Below are positions 1-7,033 of a DNA stretch of 45,290 nt, in pieces. The translations under genes were made by a program, and so were the position numbers. Location: assembly GCA_011525755.1 (NCBI GenBank), contig WYBS01000078.1:1-45290 (forward strand), read 5' to 3'. Below the pieces are notes generated by a model. It made no database searches. It was not told the DNA's origin and saw only the letters and a list, made by a program, of their open reading frames with translations. The number at the start of each line of letters is the position of its first letter. The first letter of the stretch is position 1. The DNA is from Planctomycetaceae bacterium. Its GTDB lineage: Bacteria; Planctomycetota; PLA2.

Positions 1-683
1 AGCGTCCCGCCGGCCGCGAGCGCCACCTCCACGTCGCGCACGGGTCCCGTGAGCGTGCCCTCGATCTGCGCCGGCGTGTAGCCCTCGGCGCGCGCGGTCA
101 GCGTGTACGGATGCCAGAGCGCGCCCGGAAGCTCGAACGCGCCGGCCGCATCGGTCGAAGCGCTCCCAAAGCCGTCGGCGTCCTCGGACTGCAAGGCGAT
201 CTTCGCGGCCGCGATCGGCCGCCTCGTCGCCAGATCGACGACCCTGCCCGCGACCAAAGCCCCCGGCGAGAGGATGAGCCAACGCTCCCGGTCGGAGCCC
301 GCTCCATAGAACGACGTCGGGAAGTACCCCGGCGCCGAGACCACGATCCTGTAGCCGCGGCCCAAGACCTCCGCGACGCCGTCCGCGCCGGTCACGCCGA
401 GGATCAGGTCCTTGCCCTCGGTCGCGGTCGCTCCGGCGATCGGCGCGCCGTCGCGCGCTGACACGACCGTGATCCGGTAGATCTCCCCCTCTTCCCCGGG
501 CCCCTTCTCCTCTTTGGTGGTCGCGGGTTCGATGGCCGGCGGATCGCCGTCCCCTCGCCCCGTTTCGACGGACGGAGGCGCCGTCGCCTCGGAGCCACCC
601 GACCGCGCGCGCTGGACGCCCCTCGACGGCAGCCACACGACGACGAGCAGCGCTACCAGCGCGGACGCGAGGAGCAGGCGCAC
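1..683 (-). CDS. Secreted/anchored protein with carboxypeptidase regulatory-like domains (3' end outside window)
   Basis: The frame stays open from a GTG at 683-681 to the window edge (227 codons). It begins with a short basic start and a hydrophobic stretch (about residues 3-18, LLLASALVALLVVVWL), an uncleaved anchor or signal peptide. A low-complexity Glu/Pro/Thr linker follows to about residue 66. Two beta-sandwich repeats of carboxypeptidase-regulatory-like type come next: one contains ARDGAPIAGATATEG, GVTGADGVAEV and VVSAPGYFP; the second contains AGRVVDLATRRPIAAAKI, STDAAGAFELPG and TARAEGYTP. Such domains are usually structural or adhesive modules of envelope proteins. The gene starts 25 bases after the MacB-type permease stop, so it may be the last gene of the efflux operon, but a TACGCT hexamer 6 bases before the GTG could also start its own transcript. 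The specific function is unknown and the C-terminus is not visible. Confidence 0.75.
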   Translation of the reverse strand, partial: MRLLLASALVALLVVVWLPSRGVQRARSGGSEATAPPSVETGRGDGDPPAIEPATTKEEKGPGEEGEIYRITVVSARDGAPIAGATATEGKDLILGVTGADGVAEVLGRGYRIVVSAPGYFPTSFYGAGSDRERWLILSPGALVAGRVVDLATRRPIAAAKIALQSEDADGFGSASTDAAGAFELPGALWHPYTLTARAEGYTPAQIEGTLTGPVRDVEVALAAGGT

Positions 684-689
684 GCGGGT

Positions 690-695
690 AGCGTA
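690..695 (-). promoter_or_regulatory. Weak candidate -10 element (TACGCT), leaderless type
   Basis: On the minus strand TACGCT lies 6 bases before the GTG at 683. It matches TATAAT only at positions 1, 2 and 6, but the spacing equals that of better examples elsewhere in the window. No -35 is visible. Confidence 0.3.
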
Positions 696-708
696 GCGCC
701 CGCCCCCG

Positions 709-1968
709 TCACTCGTGGCGCAGCGCGACGATCGGGTCCAATTCGGCGGCGCGGCGGGCGGGATAGATGCCGAAGATGATCCCGACCGCGCCGCTGATCC
801 CGAGCGCCAGCGCGATGCTCTCGGGCGTCACGTCCGTGGGCATGCCGGAGAAGCGCTGGATCACCCAAGGGATCGCCACGCCGAGGAACACGCCCACGAG
901 CCCCCCCACCACCGAGAGCACCACCGACTCGATCAGGAACTGGCCGATGATCTGCCGCTTCTTCGCGCCGATCGCCCTGCGGATGCCGATCTCGCGCGTC
1001 CGCTCCGTGACCGACGCGAGCATGATGTTCATGATCCCGATGCCGCCCACGAGCAGGCTGATCCCCGCGATCGAGCCGAGCACGACGTTGAACGTCCGCT
1101 TCGTCGCCTCCGCCTCGCGCAGGAGCGCCAGCGGCACCTCGACCTTGTAGTCCACGCGCTTGTGGAAGCGCTTGAGCATCGTCGTGATCGCGTCGGCCGT
1201 CGGCTCGACGTGCGCCGTGTCGTCCACGTCGACGATCACCTGGTGGAGCTCGACCTGCTCCCGCTCGAACGAGCCCGACGTGCGCCGCTGCGAGGTGTCG
1301 CCGAACCGGTCCTTGCAGACGGTCATCGGGATGTAGGCGTCGATGTCCTGGTCGGGCGTGGGCAGGTCGCCCACCTTCCCCACGTCGCTCTCGACGATCC
1401 CTATGACCTCGAAGGCGAAGCTGCCGATCCGCACGAACCCGCCGATCGACCGCTCGACCGCGAGGAGCTTCCGCGCGCCCGACTCCGTGAGCACGGCGAC
1501 CGCGGAACGCCCCGCGAGGTCGTGCGGCTCGAGCTCGCGGCCCGCGAGCATCCGCCGCGGCACGAGATCGAACCACTCGGGCGTCGTCCCGACGACACGC
1601 ACCTCGAGCGACCGCTCGCCGAGGCGCGCCTCCTTCCGGACGAGCTTCGCCGGCACGATCCTCCGGACCGAGGGGAAGCTCTCCCGGAGCCGCTTCTCGT
1701 CCGCGTAGGTGAGGCCGTAGACGCTCGTCCGCTGCACCTGCCCGCTCGTCGTCTCCTCGACCGCCTTCGTCGCGGTGAGCATGATGTTGTTGCTGCCGAG
1801 GCGCCGGATCCGCTCGAGCGCCTGCGCGCTCGCGCCCTCGCCGACCGCGAGCATGGCGACGACCGAGCCGACGCCGAACACGACGCCGAGGATCGTCAGG
1901 AGCGACCGCAGCCGGTGGAGCCAGAGGTCCTTGATCCCGATCCGGACCGCGCGCGTGACGCCCCTCAT
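709..1968 (-). CDS. MacB/FtsX-type ABC transporter permease
   Basis: A 419-residue inner-membrane permease starting at ATG 1968-1966 ([20 protein letters not shown]). The architecture is that of MacB-family permeases fed by a separate ATPase: one N-terminal membrane helix (LLTILGVVFGVGSVVAMLAV, about residues 21-40), a large periplasmic MacB core domain, then an FtsX domain with three C-terminal helices. The conserved segment between the helices (ASVTERTREIGIRRAIGA) is clear, as is the ending ARRAAELDPIVALRHE. MacB proteins act mechanically, driving substrates from the periplasm into the outer-membrane channel rather than carrying them across the inner membrane. The start overlaps the ATPase stop by 4 bases (ATGA), so the two are translationally coupled. 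Longer upstream reading-frame extensions run through the ATPase gene and are not real. Confidence 0.93.
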   Translation of the reverse strand: MRGVTRAVRIGIKDLWLHRLRSLLTILGVVFGVGSVVAMLAVGEGASAQALERIRRLGSNNIMLTATKAVEETTSGQVQRTSVYGLTYADEKRLRESFPSVRRIVPAKLVRKEARLGERSLEVRVVGTTPEWFDLVPRRMLAGRELEPHDLAGRSAVAVLTESGARKLLAVERSIGGFVRIGSFAFEVIGIVESDVGKVGDLPTPDQDIDAYIPMTVCKDRFGDTSQRRTSGSFEREQVELHQVIVDVDDTAHVEPTADAITTMLKRFHKRVDYKVEVPLALLREAEATKRTFNVVLGSIAGISLLVGGIGIMNIMLASVTERTREIGIRRAIGAKKRQIIGQFLIESVVLSVVGGLVGVFLGVAIPWVIQRFSGMPTDVTPESIALALGISGAVGIIFGIYPARRAAELDPIVALRHE

Positions 1969-2654
1969 CCGCGCTCCCCCTCGATCGACTGGATCTTCCC
2001 GTCGCGGAGGTGGAGCTGCGACTTCGTGTAGGCCGCGATCTCCGCCTCGTGCGTGACCATGAGGATCGTCTTGCCGCCCGCGTTGAGCTCCTGGAGCAGC
2101 TCCATGATCTGCTTCGACGTCGCGGTGTCGAGGTTGCCCGTCGGCTCGTCGGCGAGGATCACCGCCGGGTCGTTCGCGAGCGCCCGCGCGACCGCGACGC
2201 GCTGTTGCTGCCCTCCGGAGAGCTCCGTCGGCCGGTGGAGGAGCCGGTGGCCGAGGCCGACCTTCTCCGCGAGTTCGCTCGCGCGCGCGGCGCTCTCCGC
2301 CTCCTCCCACCCGAGGTAGAAGAGCGGCAGCTCGATGTTCTCGCGCACGGAGAGCTGGGGGATCAGGTTGAAGCTCTGGAAGATGAAGCCGAGGCGGCGC
2401 AGCCGGAGCTCACTGAGCTCGTCGTCGTCGAGATCGGCGACATCGTTGGCCTCGAGCAGGTAGCGGCCCGACGTCGGCCGGTCGAGGCAGCCGAGGAGGT
2501 TCAGGAGCGTGCTCTTCCCCGAGCCGGAAGGCCCCATGAACGCCCAGAAACTCCCCTGGGCGAAGGTGAGGGAGACGCCGTCGAGCGCGGCCACCTCCTC
2601 CGACCCCATCCGGTAGATCTTCCGGACGTCCTCGAGACGGATCAGCTCGCTCAC
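1965..2654 (-). CDS. ABC transporter ATP-binding protein (LolD/MacB type)
   Basis: A 229-residue ATPase starting with GTG 2654-2652 ([17 protein letters not shown]). The motifs are complete: Walker [11 protein letters not shown]-loop [13 protein letters not shown], signature [15 protein letters not shown], Walker [13 protein letters not shown] and H-loop MVTHE. The insertion [33 protein letters not shown] is typical of LolD/FtsE/MacB ATPases. It partners with the permease that follows, with a 4-base overlap, and its GTG overlaps the stop of the fusion protein (GTGA). I place the start here because the domain begins here; a longer frame upstream is the shadow of the fusion-protein gene. Confidence 0.95.
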   Translation of the reverse strand: MSELIRLEDVRKIYRMGSEEVAALDGVSLTFAQGSFWAFMGPSGSGKSTLLNLLGCLDRPTSGRYLLEANDVADLDDDELSELRLRRLGFIFQSFNLIPQLSVRENIELPLFYLGWEEAESAARASELAEKVGLGHRLLHRPTELSGGQQQRVAVARALANDPAVILADEPTGNLDTATSKQIMELLQELNAGGKTILMVTHEAEIAAYTKSQLHLRDGKIQSIEGERG

Positions 2655-4384
2655 TTGCCGCCGCCGCCGCCCGCGCCGCGCCTCATGCGGTCCCGGAGAG
2701 CCTTCTGCTCCTCCGGCGTGAGCGACTCGAAGCGCTTCTTCCGCTCCTCCGGCGTCATCGAGCGCCAGTCCGTCCCGTCCGAGGGGGCTCCCTCCTTCGC
2801 GCCAGGGCGCGCTTCGGCGGGCGGGCCGAGGGCCGCCCCCTCCTTGGCCGGCGCCGCCTCGGGCTTCGGGGCGGGCGTCGTCTCCGGCCCCCCGGCCCCC
2901 CCCTCTTCCTCCGTCGGCGGAGGCTCGCCCGAGAGCGGCGGGTTCAGCAGCACCCGCTCGCCCTTCTTCACGCCCGAGAGGATCCTCACCATCGAGTTGT
3001 TGTCGAGGCCGACCTCGACGGGCACGGGCACCGGGCCCTTTTGCGACTCCTGGTACACGACCGTGCGGCCGCGCTCGCGCACGACGCACTGGATCGGGAC
3101 GAAGAGCGCCTGCGGGTAGGTCTCGACGACGATCTCGGCGCGGCAGCTCATGCCCGCGCGGAGCTCGGCGCCGTCGTCCAGGTGGATCTCCGTGTTGTAG
3201 ACCTTCAGGTCGGGGTTCCCCCACCAGCTCGTGGCGTCCGGCAGCACCGCGATCTTCGCCACGCGCCCCGCGAAGGTCCGGTTGGGCACGGCGTCGACGC
3301 TCACGCGGCACGCCATCCCGACCTTCACCTTCTTGAGGCTCGACTCCGGGATCTTCACCTCGGCGAGCATCGACTCGGCGGTCGGCAGGTAGATCAGCTC
3401 GCCCCGCTCCTGGATCTCCTGCCCCTCGGCGAGCGGCTGGTCGCTGTCCCGCCTGCCGCCGCCCCGGCCGGTCGTCGCGTAGACGACCATCCCGTCCACC
3501 GGCGCCACGATCTTCGTCTTCCTGAGCTGCGTCTCGATCTTCTCGAGCTTCGCCTTCTGGCGCTCGAACTCCTGCTCCTTCGCGCGCAGGTCCGCCTCGG
3601 CCTGCACCGTGTCCGCGGCCGCCTTGCGCGTGACGCGCTCGAGCGCCATCGTCGCCTGCGAGACGGCGCTCTCCCGCGTCTCGAGGTCGCGCTTGTGCGA
3701 GAACTCCTCGAGGACCTGCTTCCGGTTCTTCGCGAGATCGAGCTCGAGCTCCGCCTTCTTCTGCGCGAGCTCGTCCGCCTGGAGGTCCACGAGCGAGAGG
3801 TAGCGCTGCGCGTGGAGCTTCCTCGACCAGTTGAGCTTCTCCTCGGCGCGCTTCACCTCCTCGGTCGCGATCGTGATGTCGGCGTCCGCCTGCTGGAGCG
3901 CCTGCGGGTACTCGCCCTCGACGTACTTCTTCAAGTCGAGCTCCGCGAACTTCAGGTCCTGCCGCGCCTGCGTGACGTCGCTCTCCGCCTGGTTTTTCGC
4001 CACCGCGAGGTTCTCGCGCGCGCGGATGAAGGAGGCCTCGGCGTTGATGACCGTGATGCTCTGGGACGCGCGCTGCTCCTCGAGGCCGCTGCCGTCGAGC
4101 TCGACGAGCAGGTCGCCCTTCCTGACGTTCGTGCCCTCGGGGACGAGGAAGAGGATCGCGGTCCTCCCCTCGACCTCGCTCTTCAGGATCACCTGGTCGC
4201 GGTTCTTGATCGTGCCGTTCTCGGTGACGCTGATCGTGAGCGGCCCCTCCTCCACGGCGAAAAGCGTCGCGGCCATCGCCTTCCGTCCCCCGGAGCCCCC
4301 CCACACGAGGACGCCGACGATCGCGACGATCACGACCGCACCCGCGATCGCGTAGAGGAGACGGCTCCGGTCAGGCTGCTTCAT
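2651..4384 (-). CDS. Periplasmic membrane-fusion (HlyD/MacA-type) adaptor
   Basis: A 577-residue adaptor linking the inner-membrane transporter to the outer-membrane channel. The N-terminal membrane anchor is at about residues 10-30 (LYAIAGAVVIVAIVGVLVWGG). The first lipoyl half contains LKSEVEGRTAILFLVPEGTNVRKGDLLVELD. A very long coiled coil rich in Lys/Glu/Ala runs from about residue 110 to 285, and the second lipoyl half contains IVAPVDGMVVYA. A beta-barrel and membrane-proximal domain follow. The C-terminal 100 residues are unusual for the family: a Pro/Glu/Ala-rich tail and then a charged TPEERKKRFESLTPEEQKAL repeat-like segment with a poly-Gly end. The start at 4384 overlaps the upstream outer-membrane-factor gene by 14 bases. 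MacA-like function follows from family and context; the substrate is unknown. Confidence 0.92.
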   Translation of the reverse strand: MKQPDRSRLLYAIAGAVVIVAIVGVLVWGGSGGRKAMAATLFAVEEGPLTISVTENGTIKNRDQVILKSEVEGRTAILFLVPEGTNVRKGDLLVELDGSGLEEQRASQSITVINAEASFIRARENLAVAKNQAESDVTQARQDLKFAELDLKKYVEGEYPQALQQADADITIATEEVKRAEEKLNWSRKLHAQRYLSLVDLQADELAQKKAELELDLAKNRKQVLEEFSHKRDLETRESAVSQATMALERVTRKAAADTVQAEADLRAKEQEFERQKAKLEKIETQLRKTKIVAPVDGMVVYATTGRGGGRRDSDQPLAEGQEIQERGELIYLPTAESMLAEVKIPESSLKKVKVGMACRVSVDAVPNRTFAGRVAKIAVLPDATSWWGNPDLKVYNTEIHLDDGAELRAGMSCRAEIVVETYPQALFVPIQCVVRERGRTVVYQESQKGPVPVPVEVGLDNNSMVRILSGVKKGERVLLNPPLSGEPPPTEEEGGAGGPETTPAPKPEAAPAKEGAALGPPAEARPGAKEGAPSDGTDWRSMTPEERKKRFESLTPEEQKALRDRMRRGAGGGGGK

Positions 4385-6200
4385 CGGGTTGGTACTCCTG
4401 CCAGAGGCCGTCGGAATCGACCGCCAAGACCCCCATGTCGCGCTGGATGCGGAGCTCGGAGAGCCGGTAGCGGATCATCGCGGCGGTGAGCGCGTTCTGC
4501 GCGTCGAGCAGCGCCTCCTGCGCGTCGAGGATGTCGCGCACCTCGCCGCGGCCCGCCTCGAGAACGAGGTTGGTGCTCGTGACGCGCTGTTGCGCGAGCT
4601 CGACCGCCTGCTGCTGGATGAGCACGCTCTCACGCGCCTCGAGCAGGGCGCGCAGCGCCTGCCGCACCTCGAGCTTCACGCGGTCCTCGAGCGCCTGGAA
4701 ACTGCGGACGCTCCGCTCGAGCGTGACGAAGCTCGCGCGGTAGGCGTCGCGCTCGGGCGTGCGCTCGAGGGGGAGGTCGAGGAGCGCCGAGGCGGAGTAG
4801 ACGAGGTCGTCGAGGTTGGCGTCCGGCTGGCCGGCGGACGTCACGCCGCGGCGCGCGCCGCTCGTGACGCCGCCCTCGAGCGTGAGCCCCGCCTGGAGCG
4901 CGTCGGCCGCGACCGTGACGCCGCGCTGCGCGTCGTAGACCTCCCCGCGCGCGACGACCAGGTCCTGCCGGTTCTCGAGCGCGAGGCGGATCGCCAAGGG
5001 CTCCTGCATCTCGTACGGCCCGCCCTCGGCGGACGGCGGTGGGAGCTCGACCGGCGCGTCGCGGGGCGGGAGGTCCTCCGACGCGGGCCCCTGCGCCTCG
5101 GCGAACCGGTCGGAGCGCGCGATCAGCGTGTCGAGCTCGTCGCGCGTGAGCTCGATCCGCGCGTCGGGCGGGAGGCCGAGGATCGTCTTGAACGCGTCGA
5201 GCCGCGCCTCGTAGGCCTGCTGGGACGCGATCCAGCGGTCGCGCGCGCGGAGCTCGTCCTGCTTCGCCTGGTCCTCCTGCACGCCCGGGAGCTGCCCCGC
5301 GGACGCGAGCGCGCGCGTCTGGCGCGAGAGGATGACGAGGTTCCTGTAGTTCTCGGTCGCGTTCCGGACCTCGTCCTGCTGCCGGAGGACGTCGAGGTAG
5401 CCGGTGGCGACGTCGACCGCGAACGTCTGCTTGAAGAGCTCGAAGTCGCGGATGGCGTAGACGGTGTTCCTCTCCGCCTGCGTGAGCGGCTCGGTGACGA
5501 CGTGCTCGCCGGCGCCGCGCAGCAAGGGGATCGTGATCGACGCGTCGCCGAAGAGGCCGAGCGCGAAGTCCTCGGTGCCGGAGAGCAGCTTCGCGAGGTC
5601 GATCGCGATCGTGCCGGCCAGCAGCGCGCCGCTCTTCAGGAGCTTCGTCGCGCCCGCCTCCGCGCTCCCCTCGACGCCGTCCGGCCCGCCGGGCGACGTG
5701 TCCGCCTGCCCGCCGCCGAAGAGCGTGGAGAAGAAGATCGTCCGGAAATTGTTCCGCTCGACGTCGAGGTCCAAGGCCGCGAGGAAGATGTCCTCCTTCG
5801 CGGTCTGGTACTCGCGGCTGTTCTTCGCGCCGATCTTCAGCGCGTCGGTCAAGGACATGACGTAGGGCGCGGGCCCCTCCCACGGCGCCTCGGTCTCCTC
5901 GGCCGGGAGCTTGCCGTAGGGGTATCCCTCCTCGGGCCAGTGCTCGACCGCCTCGAGCTTGTCCGCGCCGAGCGACTCGGGCCCCGTGTAGGGAAGCCCC
6001 TGGGCGACGAGGAGCTTCCGGCGGAACGTCTCGGAGGGCCGGTCGATGGTGAAGGGCTCCTCGCGGCCGTACACCTCGCGCTGCTTCTCCCCGATGATCG
6101 ACGCGGCGCCGCGGTCGGCCTTCTCGCGGTGCCCCTGCGGCGAGAGGCAGCCCGCGAGCCCGGCGAGGAGAAGGGCGGGGGCGCGGGGGAGGGAGCGCAC
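4371..6200 (-). CDS. TolC-like outer-membrane efflux lipoprotein
   Basis: A 609-residue outer-membrane factor with a GTG start at 6200-6198. The N-terminus VRSLPRAPALLLAGLAGC ends in a lipobox (LAGC, Cys at residue 18), so the protein is probably lipidated. Two long alpha-helical repeats follow, typical of the OEP family; visible pieces include SLTDALKIGAKNSREYQTAKEDIFLAALDL, REYQT-type coiled segments, and EVRQALRALLEARESVLIQQQAVELAQQRV near the C-terminus. It is about 120 residues longer than typical TolC, partly from an N-terminal stretch of about 110 residues before the first repeat and a Pro/Glu-rich insert in the middle. It is the first gene of the operon adaptor-ATPase-permease. The GTG is preferred because it gives a clean lipoprotein signal and lies 8 bases after a TATACT hexamer. 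Confidence 0.9.
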   Translation of the reverse strand: MRSLPRAPALLLAGLAGCLSPQGHREKADRGAASIIGEKQREVYGREEPFTIDRPSETFRRKLLVAQGLPYTGPESLGADKLEAVEHWPEEGYPYGKLPAEETEAPWEGPAPYVMSLTDALKIGAKNSREYQTAKEDIFLAALDLDVERNNFRTIFFSTLFGGGQADTSPGGPDGVEGSAEAGATKLLKSGALLAGTIAIDLAKLLSGTEDFALGLFGDASITIPLLRGAGEHVVTEPLTQAERNTVYAIRDFELFKQTFAVDVATGYLDVLRQQDEVRNATENYRNLVILSRQTRALASAGQLPGVQEDQAKQDELRARDRWIASQQAYEARLDAFKTILGLPPDARIELTRDELDTLIARSDRFAEAQGPASEDLPPRDAPVELPPPSAEGGPYEMQEPLAIRLALENRQDLVVARGEVYDAQRGVTVAADALQAGLTLEGGVTSGARRGVTSAGQPDANLDDLVYSASALLDLPLERTPERDAYRASFVTLERSVRSFQALEDRVKLEVRQALRALLEARESVLIQQQAVELAQQRVTSTNLVLEAGRGEVRDILDAQEALLDAQNALTAAMIRYRLSELRIQRDMGVLAVDSDGLWQEYQPDEAA

Positions 6201-6208
6201 TGGCGCAA

Positions 6209-6214
6209 AGTATA
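6209..6214 (-). promoter_or_regulatory. Candidate -10 element TATACT for the efflux operon (leaderless type)
   Basis: TATACT on the minus strand matches the sigma-70 -10 consensus at 5 of 6 positions and ends 8 bases before the GTG of the outer-membrane factor. There is no recognisable ribosome-binding site between them and no -35 hexamer at 16-18 bases. The transcript would start at or within a base or two of the GTG. Confidence 0.5.
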
Positions 6215-6262
6215 GGACACCGGATCCGCCCCGCCGGTTCCGACACGAATCGTGCGGGACTA

Positions 6263-6301
6263 GCGGCGGCCCTCGGCCCAAGTCGTTCTACCGGCCGCCG
6301 C
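6263..6301 (-). terminator. Hairpin after vapC
   Basis: A perfect 9-base inverted repeat (GCGGCGGCC at 6263-6271 and GGCCGCCGC at 6293-6301) with a 21-base loop lies just after the vapC stop on the minus strand, before the efflux promoter. There is no U-tract, so it may be a weak terminator or a transcript-end stabiliser. Confidence 0.4.
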
Positions 6302-6315
6302 GCGCAGGCACCCAG

Positions 6316-6759
6316 CTACCCGAGGACCTGCTCCGGCGCGCGTTCGAACGGATTCACGACTTCGAGGTCGTCGAACCTGGCTTTGGCGGAGAAGTCCTCG
6401 CTGAGCAGGTAGCGGCAGCCCAGCCTCTGCGCCGCTCCCACGATCAGGGCATCCCACCAATACACCTTGTGGCGGTCCTCGATGCGCCACGCCTCCTCCA
6501 CGAGGGACGACTCCTCGATGTCGCGGCGCCACGCGAGGAGATCCCGCACGTCCCTGCGGGCCTCGCTCACGGGCACGGCGGCATCGAGCTTCGCGGTCAC
6601 GGTCACGTAGAACTCGCGCAGCACCTGGACGCTCAGGCGCCCGGCTCCTGCCCGCCACAAGTGCGCGAGCCACGCCTCCGCCTTGGGTCGCTTCTCCGCC
6701 TCGCCGGCGTCCCGCGCGTAGACGAGCACGTTCGTGTCAACGAACACGAGGTCGGTCAT
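6316..6759 (-). CDS. vapC: PIN-domain ribonuclease toxin, VapC type
   Basis: A 147-residue PIN-domain protein. The acidic metal-binding residues of the family are visible: the N-terminal Asp in FVDTNVLVYARD, a Glu in the QVLREFYVTVT segment, Asp in YWWDALIVGAA and Asp in YLLSEDF. PIN toxins cleave RNA, often tRNA or rRNA, and are neutralised by a co-encoded antitoxin. The gene overlaps the upstream antitoxin gene by 23 bases, the usual toxin-antitoxin arrangement. Whether this pair is a toxin with a lethal target or a milder regulator cannot be read from sequence. Confidence 0.9.
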   Translation of the reverse strand: MTDLVFVDTNVLVYARDAGEAEKRPKAEAWLAHLWRAGAGRLSVQVLREFYVTVTAKLDAAVPVSEARRDVRDLLAWRRDIEESSLVEEAWRIEDRHKVYWWDALIVGAAQRLGCRYLLSEDFSAKARFDDLEVVNPFERAPEQVLG

Positions 6760-6979
6760 AGAGTTCGTCCCGGCGGGGGTACTTCCCGCCCTTCCTCCTC
6801 AGCAGATAGGGTTTCTGGGACAGGTAGCTGCGCATCGCCTGCTCGTAGGCGGTCGTTCGGCCGATCTCCGCGACGAGAAGGTCGGCAAGGAACCGGGACA
6901 GGCTCTTGTCCTGCTCGGCCGCGCGCACCCGGGCCCACCTGGCAACGTCGTCCGCGAGCGTGATCGTGACGTTCTTCAC
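6737..6979 (-). CDS. vapB: Ribbon-helix-helix antitoxin, VapB type
   Basis: An 80-residue protein starting with GTG 6979-6977 (VKNVTITLADDVARWARVRAAE). The N-terminal beta strand followed by two helices (DDVARWARVRAAEQDK and SLSRFLADLLVAEIG) is the ribbon-helix-helix DNA-binding fold of many antitoxins. The C-terminal part, with basic and aromatic residues (YLSQKPYLLRRKGGKYPRRDELYD), would wrap the toxin. It precedes and overlaps vapC, so expression is coupled. A perfect palindrome abutting the -10 box suggests autorepression. Confidence 0.85.
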   Translation of the reverse strand: MKNVTITLADDVARWARVRAAEQDKSLSRFLADLLVAEIGRTTAYEQAMRSYLSQKPYLLRRKGGKYPRRDELYDRPRVR

Positions 6980-7005
6980 GGAAACAGTGTATCACGGATT
7001 CCGTG
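6977..7005 (-). promoter_or_regulatory. vapBC promoter with palindromic operator
   Basis: On the minus strand a TACACT hexamer (6986-6991) sits 6 bases before the vapB GTG. Directly upstream lies a perfect 13-base palindrome, CACGGATTCCGTG (6993-7005, plus-strand reading). A third copy of the half-site CACGGA is at 6977-6982, 16 bases from the first. Half-sites flanking the -10 would let VapB or VapBC block the promoter. No -35 is seen. Confidence 0.5.
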
Positions 7006-7033
7006 TGCTGCCGGCCACTTGGAACCCGGCGGG

